In this document: in pieces, positions 1-9,495 of the stretch
How positions within the stretch are numbered: position 1 is the stretch's first letter
Layout: each line of letters starts with the position of its first letter
NCBI RefSeq assembly: GCF_001884105.1
Contig: NZ_MACI01000069.1
Coordinates: 237,860 to 301,859, forward strand
DNA: 64,000 nt
Reading direction: 5' to 3'
Source: Bacillus luti
Lineage (GTDB): Bacteria > Bacillota > Bacilli > Bacillales > Bacillaceae_G
Translations under genes and position numbers: made by a program
Notes under the pieces: generated by a model
Databases searched by the model: none
Told to the model about the DNA's origin: nothing
Seen by the model: only the letters and a program-made list of their open reading frames with translations

Positions 1-481
<481 letters not shown>

Positions 482-527
482 AATTTCAAAGCAACTTGTT
501 TTAATTTAAACAAGTTGCTTTGAAATT
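482..527 (-). terminator. Perfect 20-bp hairpin downstream of the LAGLIDADG gene
   Basis: Arms 482-501 and 508-527 are perfectly complementary around a 6-nt loop. On the minus strand the stem is followed by a T-rich run, so it reads as the Rho-independent terminator of the gene ending at 596. The stem is longer than usual for a terminator. Confidence 0.7.
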
Positions 528-595
528 GACTAAAGTATATTTATAATTTGTTTGCTTTAACAACTTGCTTGTGAATTATTCAATCATCATTACAA

Positions 596-1366
596 TTATT
601 CTTTTTCTTGAAAAATATTATATTTACGCTTCAAATGCAAACCTTTATCTTTATAAATCCACTGTGAAAATTTATTAACATTATTTTTACCACTCAGGTA
701 TATACGATATTGCTTTTCTTTGTCAACAAAACTCAATTGGAATTTATTATTCTCAAGGATATCTTTAAAAGAATTCATGAAATTATATGATCCTCCGACA
801 AAACTAACAAAATATTTATTAGAGTTTACATGTCCATCCCCATCAAAATATCCACGAACAAAATGATGTAAATATTCTTCAGGTACGAATGGAAATTTGA
901 TATTTAATGATTTGCATGGCATGATTCCATGTAGGTTCATAAGGTCGTCTTTTATTGTTTTACTATTAATATTTAGATTATATACGCCTGTTTTTTTGTT
1001 TTGGTAAAGTGGCTGGTTTGTTTTTAGTTCTTTTTTTATGTCTTCTAAAATGGAACTTTCTTTTTGTGCTATACTAACGCATTGATTTTCTTTTTGTATG
1101 ACACCATCTGCTGCTATGAACCCTAATATATAAGCCATGTTATTTGACCATGTTTTAAAATAATCTTCTGTTATGTCATACTTTCTCTTCCAACTCCCTA
1201 TAGCACGCCTTGGAACGTTGTTGTCTGTTAGAATCATACGAATATACCTTGCAGACACATTAGCAAGTATAGCGATTTCTGAGGTGCTCTTCCCTTCTCC
1301 ATACAGATGAATGATTTCAGGTTTTGATAGTTTACATTTTGAATTCTTTTTTTCCTGTATTTGCAC
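596..1366 (-). CDS. LAGLIDADG-family homing endonuclease-like protein with N-terminal HTH
   Basis: 256 aa. Two LAGLIDADG-type helices are visible: AYILGFIAADG near residue 78 and HHFVRGYFDGDG near residue 167, each ending in the acidic residue that binds metal in active family members. That is the arrangement of a monomeric two-repeat DNA endonuclease. Residues about 13-50 resemble a helix-turn-helix (KPEIIHLYGEGKSTSEIAILANVS), which could add DNA binding. The start is GTG behind AGGAGAG. No intron or intein host gene surrounds it, so it looks free-standing. It may be an active homing endonuclease, a domesticated regulator or a remnant; which of these cannot be told from sequence. Confidence 0.75.
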   Translation of the reverse strand: MQIQEKKNSKCKLSKPEIIHLYGEGKSTSEIAILANVSARYIRMILTDNNVPRRAIGSWKRKYDITEDYFKTWSNNMAYILGFIAADGVIQKENQCVSIAQKESSILEDIKKELKTNQPLYQNKKTGVYNLNINSKTIKDDLMNLHGIMPCKSLNIKFPFVPEEYLHHFVRGYFDGDGHVNSNKYFVSFVGGSYNFMNSFKDILENNKFQLSFVDKEKQYRIYLSGKNNVNKFSQWIYKDKGLHLKRKYNIFQEKE

Positions 1367-1662
1367 TTACATTCTCTCCTCTCTTTTACTAATTAGAGAC
1401 ATATTTTCTTCTTTAACATACAACGAAACATATGTTCTTCGTTGCTTTTAAGAAGGAATTTACTCAATTAAAACAATTTACATTTACTTAATATTGACTT
1501 TATCTGCTGCTGAATAAAGATCATTTTATATATACGAGCAATGAATTTGACGAATTTATGAAATGTGCTGCATTTAAGATGAAAGATAAAATGATATAGT
1601 TTACACTACAAATAGCTACAATAACAACATACGTACATTGTTAAACGTAAAAAGGAGAACGA

Positions 1663-2625
1663 ATGAAAAAGAAATATATTAATCAAATTCACACTGATGT
1701 AAGTTTTAAACCGAAAGATATTATAGGTTTAATGACTGATTACTTTAAAATGAAAACTAAGCTGCGTCCTATGAAAAATTTACCTATTGTTTTATCAAAT
1801 AAAAATAATGAGTCTTTAGAGAGTGTTACGTGGTTTGGTCATTCTGCGTCTCTTTTAAAAATAGAAGGTAAAAAACTGTTATTAGATCCTATGCTTGGCG
1901 ATGCCTCTTCCCCATTTCCTGTTTTTAATAGTAAACGTTATAGTGGTACGTTTTCTTTAGAACGTGAAGATCTTCAAGAAATTGATGCGATTATCATTTC
2001 TCATAATCACTATGATCATTTAAATTATAAAAGTATTATGCAATTAAAAGATCGTGCAAAGCATTTCTATGTTCCGACTGGAGTTGCACAATATCTTATT
2101 AAATGGGGTGTTTCACCTAGTAAAATTAGTGAACATAATTGGTGGGATGAAGTTACGTTTGATAATATTAAGTTAGTTTGTGCTCCTGCAAGACATTTCT
2201 CTGGACGAAGTATGACAGATAGAGATCGTTCGTTATGGTGTTCATGGCTTATTCTTGGTCAAGAAACTAAAGTCTTCTTTAGTGGTGATAGCGGATATGC
2301 GCCTCACTTTAAGGAAATTGGTGATAAATATGGTCCATTCGATCTTACATTAATGGAATGTGGGCAATATGATATACGCTGGTCTGCTATTCATATGTTG
2401 CCAGAAGAGACCGTACAAGCTCATATTGACGTTAAAGGAGAATTACTACTTCCGATTCATTGGGGTGCTTTTACATTAGCATTACATGAATGGAGTGATC
2501 CTATTGAACGTGTTACGAAAGAAGCAAAACGTTTAGGAGTTAATATTACAACACCACAAATCGGTGAATCTATTACGTTAAAATCTAAAGATTATCCCTC
2601 AGCAGCTTGGTGGCGTGAAGTTTAA
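1663..2625 (+). CDS. MBL-fold metallo-hydrolase (RomA/UlaG/NAPE-PLD-like)
   Basis: 320 aa cytosolic protein of the metallo-beta-lactamase fold. The binuclear metal motif HNHYDH lies at about 114-119. Later ligands are provided by the APARHFSGR segment, the FFSGDSGY segment (Asp bridging the metals) and the LLPIHWG segment near the C-terminus. This order matches the RomA/NAPE-PLD-like branch, whose members hydrolyse phosphodiester or lactone-type substrates; the substrate here is unknown. An AAGGAGAAC ribosome site precedes the ATG. The gene is alone on the plus strand with its own terminator. Confidence 0.85.
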   Translation: MKKKYINQIHTDVSFKPKDIIGLMTDYFKMKTKLRPMKNLPIVLSNKNNESLESVTWFGHSASLLKIEGKKLLLDPMLGDASSPFPVFNSKRYSGTFSLEREDLQEIDAIIISHNHYDHLNYKSIMQLKDRAKHFYVPTGVAQYLIKWGVSPSKISEHNWWDEVTFDNIKLVCAPARHFSGRSMTDRDRSLWCSWLILGQETKVFFSGDSGYAPHFKEIGDKYGPFDLTLMECGQYDIRWSAIHMLPEETVQAHIDVKGELLLPIHWGAFTLALHEWSDPIERVTKEAKRLGVNITTPQIGESITLKSKDYPSAAWWREV

Positions 2626-2635
2626 TTATAAATGT

Positions 2636-2676
2636 AAAAAAGAGCGAACCTTTTTATTAGAGATTCGCTCTTTTTT
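2636..2676 (+). terminator. Rho-independent terminator of the MBL gene
   Basis: A 13-bp stem built on GAGCGAA/TTCGCTC with flanking A and T runs lies 10 nt after the stop codon at 2625. The A/T flanks let it work in both directions. Confidence 0.85.
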
Positions 2677-2794
2677 CTGTATTTAATTTTTTTCTTCTTT
2701 AAATTTATTACTTAAATACTTTCATCTGCCTCATATAAAATTCTGTAACAAATAACTTAAAATATTCTATTTCCTCAAGCATTTTCAGTTTCGT

Positions 2795-3316
2795 TTATGT
2801 ATTAATTAAATTACGTATAGAATCTATCGAACCGTCCTGCTTAACCAATTCTTCATTCCTGTAATCTATTAATTTATGATTAGATAAAATAAAATTGTGT
2901 TCTAATAGTAATTCATTATGCAGGACTTCAGGTAATAATTTTGGTAACATCTCTCCTACACCGTAATTATAGTCACTTAATATCCAGGACACACTTTTCC
3001 AATCTAAAATCCCTTCGGATACTTTTTTAGGTGTGTCATATGTAAATTCATACGGTAGTTCTACTATATAAACATACATACCACCAGAATATGAAGAATC
3101 TTCCCACTTAATAATGCCTTTAAATTGAATTTGATCATGCTTAACGTCTATATTAGTCTCTTCATTTATTTCACGAATCGCATTTTCTAAAGGTGATTCT
3201 CCTGGTTCTATCTTCCCTCCTACCCCGTTCCACAGTCCTTTTACAGGGTCATATTCTCTATTTAGCATGAGTATTTCTTCATTTCTTTTTATAAAACATA
3301 AAGTGTGCTTGTACAT
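2795..3316 (-). CDS. Nudix hydrolase (MutT/8-oxo-dGTPase-like)
   Basis: 173 aa. The Nudix box is complete at about residues 33-55 (GGKIEPGESPLENAIREINEETNI), carrying the REINEE metal-binding core. A GxWNGVGGK lead-in is typical of the MutT-like 8-oxo-dGTP diphosphatase branch, so sanitation of oxidised nucleotides is plausible but not demonstrated. The N-terminal half carries the Nudix fold; the last 40 residues are variable. A good AAGGAAGGA ribosome site precedes the ATG. It lies just downstream of the clamp gene on the same strand with a 22-nt gap, so co-transcription is likely. Confidence 0.85.
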   Translation of the reverse strand: MYKHTLCFIKRNEEILMLNREYDPVKGLWNGVGGKIEPGESPLENAIREINEETNIDVKHDQIQFKGIIKWEDSSYSGGMYVYIVELPYEFTYDTPKKVSEGILDWKSVSWILSDYNYGVGEMLPKLLPEVLHNELLLEHNFILSNHKLIDYRNEELVKQDGSIDSIRNLINT

Positions 3317-3338
3317 AATATAATTCCTTCCTTTGTTC

Positions 3339-4469
3339 CTAATAAGCTCTCACTGGTGATATAAGATGAACAGCTGTAGATTGCTCTCCTGCTTCAATTA
3401 ATATCGGTCTCATAGAACCACCAAAACTTAAAATAACAGTTTCCTCTTTTATTGCTCTTAAAGCATCAACCATAAATCGTCCATCGAAAGATATATTTAA
3501 TTGTTTTTCACCACGAATGGTATCTATTTGTTGTGTCTCAGATATTTTTCCGATTTGAGAAGCGTTAGAAGAAACTTTAATAGTGGATTCATTAATGATT
3601 TCTAAGTTGACGTTGTTATTCGCCCATTCACTTGCTAATAAACTTGATCGGTCTACACCTTGTAAAATCTTTTTTCTATCCATGTGAATAACCGTTTGAA
3701 ATTCATTTGGAATGAGATTAGATATATTAGGATATTTCCCTTCAATCAGTCTTGAATATAACGTAGTTGTGCCAAACGTAAAAATAATATGGCTCTCTGA
3801 AAGATAAATAGTAACGAATTCTAAATTGTTGTTTATTAATTTTAAAAGCTCATTAACGGTTGAGCTTGGTATAATACAACTGGCTTTCATATTAGTAGAA
3901 ATTAGTGTTTCCCGTATAGCTAGTCTATGAGAGTCAGTTGCAGCGCAAATTAATTTATTGTGGTCTAACTCGATATGTACGCCGGTAAGAACCGGTCTAG
4001 ATTCATTTTTAGCTACTGCAAAGGCCGTTTGTTTAAACGCTTCAATTAATTGTTCAGTTTCCATTTGTATTTCTACATGATTATCTATTGATGGTACGTT
4101 AGGATACTCATCTGCTGAAAAACCATTTAAGTTTAAAGTGATTTCTTCTGATTGGATGGTAATTGTTTGCTCATTCTTACTTTTTATTACTATATCACCT
4201 GGCATTTTCTTTATAATTTCAATGAAGTATTTTGCAGATACAACAATAGTTCCTGTTTTTAAAATAGTTGTAATTTGTTCGTCATCTATGGAACTAGGTA
4301 TAAATTTTTCGATGAAAATATTCGAGTTACTTGCGATTAAAGTAATTCCAGATTGATCTGCTATTATTTTGATACCAGATAAGATAGGAAGTAAAGCTTT
4401 TGTCGATATGGCTTTACTTACTTCTGAAAGTGCTTGAGTGAAGTGTTTATGATTAACGATAAACTCCAT
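3339..4469 (-). CDS. dnaN: Second DNA polymerase III beta subunit (sliding clamp paralogue)
   Basis: 376 aa, the full length of a bacterial beta clamp, with three clamp domains of about 120 residues each. Landmarks are MEFIVNHKHFTQAL at the N-terminus, LPILSGIKI, NESRPVLTGVH opening domain 2, and the C-terminal HLISPVRAY, equivalent to the peptide-groove end (usually PMR with hydrophobic tail) that binds polymerases and MutS/MutL. The chromosomal dnaN lies beside dnaA at the origin; this copy sits among Nudix genes, so it is an accessory clamp. It could load onto special polymerases or act under stress. GGCGGGGG ribosome site, ATG start. Symbol given for family only. Confidence 0.88.
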   Translation of the reverse strand: MEFIVNHKHFTQALSEVSKAISTKALLPILSGIKIIADQSGITLIASNSNIFIEKFIPSSIDDEQITTILKTGTIVVSAKYFIEIIKKMPGDIVIKSKNEQTITIQSEEITLNLNGFSADEYPNVPSIDNHVEIQMETEQLIEAFKQTAFAVAKNESRPVLTGVHIELDHNKLICAATDSHRLAIRETLISTNMKASCIIPSSTVNELLKLINNNLEFVTIYLSESHIIFTFGTTTLYSRLIEGKYPNISNLIPNEFQTVIHMDRKKILQGVDRSSLLASEWANNNVNLEIINESTIKVSSNASQIGKISETQQIDTIRGEKQLNISFDGRFMVDALRAIKEETVILSFGGSMRPILIEAGEQSTAVHLISPVRAY

Positions 4470-4499
4470 TTTTCCCCCGCCTTATATGAAATGATATTT

Positions 4500-4943
4500 T
4501 TATGTTGATTGATGAATGATTGTTCCATTAAAAATGTAAGGTACTGTTTCTTTCTTTTGTAAAATGTCTAGTAAATGTTCTGGTATACGTAAATACGGTG
4601 CTGCTATATGAAGTTCCATCCAAGTAATCTCTTCAATTTCTTTTGGACGAGATATATTTGTATCTCCGCCGATTATCTCGCCTAAAAAATTAAAGAAAAT
4701 CGCGTGATGGTCTCGCTCCTCGAAAAAAGCTTCGCTGATAGAGCAAATCCCGTTTACAGATATATGTAGTCCTGTTTCTTCTTTCACTTCCCGAATTACT
4801 GCCTCTTCTAACGTTTCTCCGAATTTAACTGCGCCGCCTGGTAATGTGTAATAAGAACCATTCTTCCCTTTGTTTTTTACCATTAAGATCTTTTCGTTAG
4901 CTTTATCGTATAAAAGTGCATATGTAACATTTACTTTCTTCAT
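4500..4943 (-). CDS. Nudix hydrolase
   Basis: 147 aa, nearly all Nudix domain. The box reads GGAVKFGETLEEAVIREVKEETGL at about residues 36-59, with all catalytic Glu residues present. YTLPGG preceding the box is typical of MutT-like enzymes acting on nucleoside diphosphate derivatives. It stands 30 nt upstream of the clamp paralogue on the same strand, so Nudix, clamp and Nudix probably form one transcript. The substrate cannot be read from sequence. Confidence 0.85.
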   Translation of the reverse strand: MKKVNVTYALLYDKANEKILMVKNKGKNGSYYTLPGGAVKFGETLEEAVIREVKEETGLHISVNGICSISEAFFEERDHHAIFFNFLGEIIGGDTNISRPKEIEEITWMELHIAAPYLRIPEHLLDILQKKETVPYIFNGTIIHQST

Positions 4944-5162
4944 CTAAGTCCACCTCTAATAATGGGAATTTTCTATCTTTGTTACATTCTACCATTTAAT
5001 CGTTTTAAAATATAAAAAAAGTTAATTGAGTATTTCATTTATCTTAGCAAAATTAATAATCGATAGTCCTTCATTACAAAATAAAAAAGAGCGAATTTGA
5101 AAGTGATTATTCAACGTACACTCTTTATGCTATGATTGATTCAATTTTAGATTCTATATACT

Positions 5163-5579
5163 TTATAACCTTTTTTCTAAATAGTATCGATTGTGTCCCT
5201 TAGGATTGTCTCCACTTACCCCAATTACTTTATATCCATGCTTTTTATAAAAATCAGGTGCCTGAAAACTAAAAGTATCTAAATTGATTAACCTGCACTC
5301 TTTTTCAATTGCAAATTCTTCAATAAGTTTTATTAACTTGGTTCCATAGCCTCCGTGTCTATATTCTTCAGAAACCCACAGGAAATCAACATGTACGTGG
5401 TGCCAAAATGTAATTGCAGTTATTCCACCTACTATTTCTTCATTTTCATTTTTAACTATAAAACTAATTTTTTCTGAAGGCTTTTTCTCTTCATCCGAAA
5501 TATGTTTTTGATTATATTCAATTACTTTTTCTCTTATGTAATCACTATCTTCCTGGACCCATTGTTTTACTATTTTCAT
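5163..5579 (-). CDS. GNAT-family N-acetyltransferase
   Basis: About 138 aa when started at the ATG at 5579; an in-frame GTG four codons earlier abuts the GGAGC ribosome site too closely to be used. The acetyl-CoA motif A reads EYRHGGYGTKLIKLIEEFA in the middle of the protein, and the C-terminal SFQAPDFYKKHGYKVIG is motif B. Single-domain GNAT transferring an acetyl group to an amine of unknown identity. Single gene with its own upstream region. Confidence 0.8.
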   Translation of the reverse strand: MKIVKQWVQEDSDYIREKVIEYNQKHISDEEKKPSEKISFIVKNENEEIVGGITAITFWHHVHVDFLWVSEEYRHGGYGTKLIKLIEEFAIEKECRLINLDTFSFQAPDFYKKHGYKVIGVSGDNPKGHNRYYLEKRL

Positions 5580-5684
5580 TTTAATTATCACGCTCCTTTT
5601 ATGCTATCTATTCAATTTAATAATCGTAATCTCCTGTCTAACTTAAAAGTTGTAGGTCACTGTTTCAGTTCACTAAAATAAAGA

Positions 5685-5709
5685 AAAGCCCTATCTGTAA
5701 TAAGGCTTT
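5685..5709 (-). terminator. Short hairpin after the CadD-type gene
   Basis: AAAGCC/GGCTTT arms around a 13-nt loop, followed by a T-rich tail on the minus strand, about 50 nt after the stop of the CadD-type gene. Short stem, so moderate support. Confidence 0.5.
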
Positions 5710-5757
5710 ATACGTTGTTCAATCCATTTTAATAAAAGCGTCCGTTAGTTCAACATT

Positions 5758-6384
5758 TTAATTAAATAATGTAATTGTATCGCTGCGAAAAAGAATGAAT
5801 ATTCCTAAACCAATTAGAACGATTGGAACAATAATATGACCGTTTTTCTCAAGTGCTTTAGCTAGAATTGGAGTTCTTATCAATATATAGCTAATAAAAC
5901 ACCATATTGCTATCATGGAAAAAAAGATAATTAATGTAACAATATTTGCTTCCAAGGTTTGACTAGCTAGCATTGGTATATAAATTGAAATATTGTCTGC
6001 TCCATTAGCTAATGTAATCGAAGCTACTTTAAATAATGAGCCAGAAACGTTATCAATGACTTCATTACTTTTATTAGAACGAATCGACAATAGTCCTTTA
6101 ACACCCATATAAATTGGCACGAATCCTAATAAGCCAATCCACGAAACAGGAATGAAAAAAGAACTCAAAGAACCAATCATACTAAGAGAAATAATTAGAC
6201 TAAATCCAAAATATTGTCCAATAACAATATAAAGTTTTTTAATCTTAGCTTTTTCGCGGACAGCTATACCTTCTATCCTAATTACTTCTGTCCTTACTTG
6301 TGAAAATAAAGCAAGGAGTATAAAAATATCATCAATATTTGTTGTAGCGAATGCCACAACAGAAGAAATTATAGTTGTAACCAA
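5758..6384 (-). CDS. CadD-family cadmium resistance/transport protein
   Basis: 208 aa integral membrane protein with about six hydrophobic segments. The N-terminus VVAFATTNIDDIFILLALF is the CadD hallmark: acidic residues inside the first membrane helix, proposed to handle divalent cation. The second half repeats the pattern with ITLANGADNISIYIP, giving the inverted-repeat architecture of the LysE/CadD superfamily. Family members give cadmium resistance or transport small cations. The start is TTG. No CadX/ArsR-type regulator is adjacent, so induction by metal cannot be inferred. Confidence 0.8.
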   Translation of the reverse strand: MVTTIISSVVAFATTNIDDIFILLALFSQVRTEVIRIEGIAVREKAKIKKLYIVIGQYFGFSLIISLSMIGSLSSFFIPVSWIGLLGFVPIYMGVKGLLSIRSNKSNEVIDNVSGSLFKVASITLANGADNISIYIPMLASQTLEANIVTLIIFFSMIAIWCFISYILIRTPILAKALEKNGHIIVPIVLIGLGIFILFRSDTITLFN

Positions 6385-6675
6385 TATAAGCCAACTACCT
6401 TCGTGATAAATTTATAAAAAATAATGGTCTATGAATGAAGTGCACATTCCATTACAAAGTGGGTTAACTTTAATTTTCTAAATGTTTTGTAACAACATTT
6501 TAGTTCCTTTATAAAACAATATGAATATTCTACTAATCTGCTACTTGATTCCTTAAGTAATAAACAACTTTACTGCTTCTCAAATCATTACACTTTCAAT
6601 TAAGTAACGCCATTCTTCCTACAAAAAAATAGGTTACACAATAAGGAAAAAGGGAAAATTAAATGTTTTGTAATA
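6385..6675. other. Intergenic, promoter side of the CadD-type gene
   Basis: No gene seen. It must carry the promoter of the minus-strand CadD-type gene; no clear operator palindrome was found. Confidence 0.4.
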
Positions 6676-6704
6676 AAAAAGAGCCCTATATTAGGACTCT
6701 TTTT
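6676..6704 (-). terminator. Terminator of the OFA transporter gene
   Basis: AAAAAGAGCCCTA/TAGGACTCTTTTT hairpin with one mismatch and a 3-nt loop, ending 5 nt before the minus-strand stop at 6709. Confidence 0.8.
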
Positions 6705-6708
6705 AGTA

Positions 6709-7917
6709 TTACGCTACTTTCCGATGTAAATGTTTTAGTTCCTTTTTCTTCTCTGCTTTTGGTGGATGAATTAATATCGAAATAATGAAGGAAATAACGC
6801 TTAAAACACCAATGATAATAAAGGTCGGTTGAAATCCACCAAGTAATGCTCCGATGAATGATCCTGCAAGCGCACCAAATCCGAACCCTTGGTATACAAT
6901 CCCGTAATTTGTACTATGGTTTTTTAAACCGAAGTAATCTCCAACAATGGCTGGAAATATTGTAATATTACCACCAAAGCAAAAGGCTACGCTGGCTACA
7001 CAAGCAAAATAAATCCCGTAATTTAGTGGAATGAAACTTAATGTAAAGACTGACAATCCAATAATAATAAACGTTGCAGAGACAATTTTCATTCGACCAA
7101 TTTTATCTGATAGCGTTCCAAGAATGATTCTACCTACTGTATTAAAGATTGCAATCATTGCGACGGCGTTAGCAGCAGTTGCTGCGCTAAGTCCAACGAG
7201 CTGTACCCCAATATCTTTTACCATCCCGATTAAATACAATCCACCCATACACGACGTAAATAGCATAAAAAACAAGAAATATACTTGTTTCGTTCTCATC
7301 ATTTCACGCGGCGTATAATCATTGTGTAATGTTTCCGTTACTGTGTTACTTACAATTGCTTCACGTAAGAAGAACGATCCAATTAATACTAAAAGTAAGA
7401 CGATAATCCCCCAATATAAAAATGCTTGTGATACACCAAGACTGTCGATAAGATTACCGTTTACATATCTAAAGATTAAGCTGCCCATTCCATATGCAGA
7501 AACAGATATACCAGAAATAAGCCCTTTTCGGTTTGGAAACCATTTAATTAAATTAGATAGTGATGTGATATAAGCAGTTCCATCTGCATAACCAACTACT
7601 ACACCAGCTAATAAATATAGTAAGGGTAAAGAAGAAACTTGCGAACTAAGTATTAATCCGAGTCCCAGAACAATTCCTGCAGTAGCGATAAGTTTACGAA
7701 GTCCAAATTTTTTCTGTAACTTTCCTGCAAATAAGGTTGAAAATGATAAAGAAAAGCTTGTTATGGAGAAAGTTATCGCAACGGCATTGAGGTTCCATCC
7801 AAACTTACTGACAAGGGGTTGATTAAATAAACTCCATGTATAAATTGTTCCAAGGCCAATTTGAACAATGATTGTGCCTAAAACAATTAGTAACGGATTT
7901 ATAGTGGTTTGTTTCAT
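6709..7917 (-). CDS. MFS transporter, oxalate/formate antiporter (OFA) family
   Basis: 402 aa with 12 predicted transmembrane helices. The opening PLLIVLGTIIVQIGLGTIYTWSLFNQPL is characteristic of the OFA branch of the major facilitator superfamily. The MFS loop motifs appear as GKLQKKFGLRK and GTLSDKIGRMK. OFA members exchange small carboxylates such as oxalate/formate; many Bacillus members are uncharacterised. AAGGGGAC ribosome site, ATG start. Monocistronic: terminators on the downstream side and a separate small gene upstream. Confidence 0.85.
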   Translation of the reverse strand: MKQTTINPLLIVLGTIIVQIGLGTIYTWSLFNQPLVSKFGWNLNAVAITFSITSFSLSFSTLFAGKLQKKFGLRKLIATAGIVLGLGLILSSQVSSLPLLYLLAGVVVGYADGTAYITSLSNLIKWFPNRKGLISGISVSAYGMGSLIFRYVNGNLIDSLGVSQAFLYWGIIVLLLVLIGSFFLREAIVSNTVTETLHNDYTPREMMRTKQVYFLFFMLFTSCMGGLYLIGMVKDIGVQLVGLSAATAANAVAMIAIFNTVGRIILGTLSDKIGRMKIVSATFIIIGLSVFTLSFIPLNYGIYFACVASVAFCFGGNITIFPAIVGDYFGLKNHSTNYGIVYQGFGFGALAGSFIGALLGGFQPTFIIIGVLSVISFIISILIHPPKAEKKKELKHLHRKVA

Positions 7918-8022
7918 ACTAACTGTCCCCTTCTATTATATTGACATGAATTTTCACAGTTAGTATAACCATCATAAAATGCAAGATACTGTGCGGAAAA
8001 TGGAAATTAAGTTCATGCACAC

Positions 8023-8053
8023 AAAAAGACACTCCATAATGAAGTGTCTTTTT
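8023..8053 (-). terminator. Hairpin terminator, small gene side
   Basis: Perfect AAAAAGACACT/AGTGTCTTTTT stem with a 9-nt loop. It ends transcripts from the small minus-strand gene at 8202-8345. Confidence 0.8.
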
Positions 8054-8201
8054 GCAGGTTATATACAGATATATTTCAAGAAAGCTTTGTTAAGATAAGA
8101 CATTCTCAAATGCTTATGTATATAGAATATCAAAAAATTTCTTTCATGTGATGGGACTTAAGATGTATTTTTCATTCATCATATAGTCGGATGGATAAAA
8201 A

Positions 8202-8345
8202 TTAATATTCGATTTCATCAAAATCCTTCGGCTGCGGTACTGTTTGCATATTAGCTGCATCTTTTGGATCGCTATAAATCGCATTTTGTTCTGTATTTAC
8301 ATCTTTAATGTTTTGCTTTTTGTTTTTATTTATTTTATCTTTCAT
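8202..8345 (-). CDS. Small hydrophilic protein, unknown
   Basis: A 47-aa frame: MKDKINKNKK start, a Lys/Asn-rich first third, then SDPKDAANMQTVPQPKDFDE, ending EIEY. A strong AAGGAGTG ribosome site lies at the right distance from the ATG, and a terminator follows, so it looks real. It is soluble, highly charged and without cysteines. Its small size and composition recall small Bacillus spore proteins, but no family is recognised. It is 31 nt downstream of the serine hydrolase gene and may share its transcript. Confidence 0.6.
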   Translation of the reverse strand: MKDKINKNKKQNIKDVNTEQNAIYSDPKDAANMQTVPQPKDFDEIEY

Positions 8346-8376
8346 TTTCTTTCACTCCTTTTCAATATAGGAGTAA

Positions 8377-9393
8377 TTATGCCCTATTACTGCTACGAAA
8401 TGTATCTGCGACTAAATTGCTAAATTCACGTAAATAATATAAATAATTCTCACCACCGTAGTTATATCTTTTATTATACATTTTCGCAACAACTACATTA
8501 TATTCAGGTATTACTAATATAGTTGGTCCCGTAATCCCTAATATTTGATACGATCCTTTTGGTACGCGTTCACCAATTTCATTTAATTGTGCAGGTTCAT
8601 TTTGAACGAACCAAAACAACCCGTTTTGTGGTAGTTCATTATTTTCAAACGCCGGACTCTGTATACCCGTAGCAGTTTTTATAATTTCTTTTGGAACGAT
8701 TTGTTTACCATTTATCATACCTTGATTTAAATGGAGGTTACCCCAATACGCAAACTCTCTAGCTGAGACGAACAGATTTTTTTCAGTACCATCATCTAAT
8801 GAACCCACTTCGCTAATCGCGGGTTCATTTGGATTATTAACAACTTTAACTAAATTTTCATCTTGCTTAATTCTCCACCCTGTTTCTTGGAAGTTGGCAA
8901 GTTTAAATACACGCTCCTTTAACAATTCAGGAAAACTTTTGTTATATAGTTGATAAATAAGACGTGTCATCATTCTTACATTAATATCTCTATACGCCCA
9001 AGCTTGTCCGGGTTCAAATTCACGAAAAATTGTCCCGTCATCCATTTCCGTTAAACCGTGCGAGTGAGTTACTAAATGTCTTATCGTTGTTTTACCAAGT
9101 AATAAAGGATCAAGGTCTTTAAAATATTTTATCGCCTCATCATCAATAGAGTTTATTTTACCCTCATAAAGCGCATATGCAATCATTAATCCTAAATAAC
9201 TTTTTCTCGCAGAAGCAACGTTGAACTGGGAAGATGCTGTTACCTTTTTACTTTTAGATGTATTAGAATGGTATCCACTATAATGCTCTAGTACAATTTT
9301 GTTATCCTTTATAATACATAGTGCTGTAGCAGAACTATGATTTTTCTCTTTTATATTCTCTACCCAAGAAATTAACTTATCGTATGTATACAA
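8377..9393 (-). CDS. Serine hydrolase of the beta-lactamase/class C-like family
   Basis: 338 aa without a signal peptide, so probably cytosolic. The catalytic SxxK is SARK at 61-64. A YRD segment after QAWA occupies the YxN position, so the second motif is altered. HGLTEMDDGT follows the pattern of the esterase/DD-peptidase-like branch. Likely an esterase or peptidase rather than a resistance beta-lactamase. The start is TTG with a GGGGGG ribosome site seven bases away. Confidence 0.75.
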   Translation of the reverse strand: MYTYDKLISWVENIKEKNHSSATALCIIKDNKIVLEHYSGYHSNTSKSKKVTASSQFNVASARKSYLGLMIAYALYEGKINSIDDEAIKYFKDLDPLLLGKTTIRHLVTHSHGLTEMDDGTIFREFEPGQAWAYRDINVRMMTRLIYQLYNKSFPELLKERVFKLANFQETGWRIKQDENLVKVVNNPNEPAISEVGSLDDGTEKNLFVSAREFAYWGNLHLNQGMINGKQIVPKEIIKTATGIQSPAFENNELPQNGLFWFVQNEPAQLNEIGERVPKGSYQILGITGPTILVIPEYNVVVAKMYNKRYNYGGENYLYYLREFSNLVADTFRSSNRA

Positions 9394-9429
9394 ATAAATC
9401 CCCCCTTAATACCCATAACAAATCACAGC

Positions 9430-9471
9430 ATGAAAGAAAAGCATAAACTAGTATTTACGCCTTTCTTTCAT
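9430..9471 (-). terminator. Terminator of the heterocycloanthracin precursor
   Basis: ATGAAAGAAA/TTTCTTTCAT arms around a 22-nt loop, 24 nt after the precursor stop codon. It lies between that gene and the serine hydrolase. Confidence 0.6.
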
Positions 9472-9495
9472 ATGAAATATTAGTGATTTATAAAA

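Noticed and set aside
5086-5130. AAAGAG...CTCTTT pair after the GNAT gene
   Set aside because: Stem too short and loop too long to call a terminator.
7031-7573. Plus-strand frames of 95 and 83 aa inside the OFA gene
   Set aside because: Antisense shadows of a membrane-protein gene with low-complexity composition.
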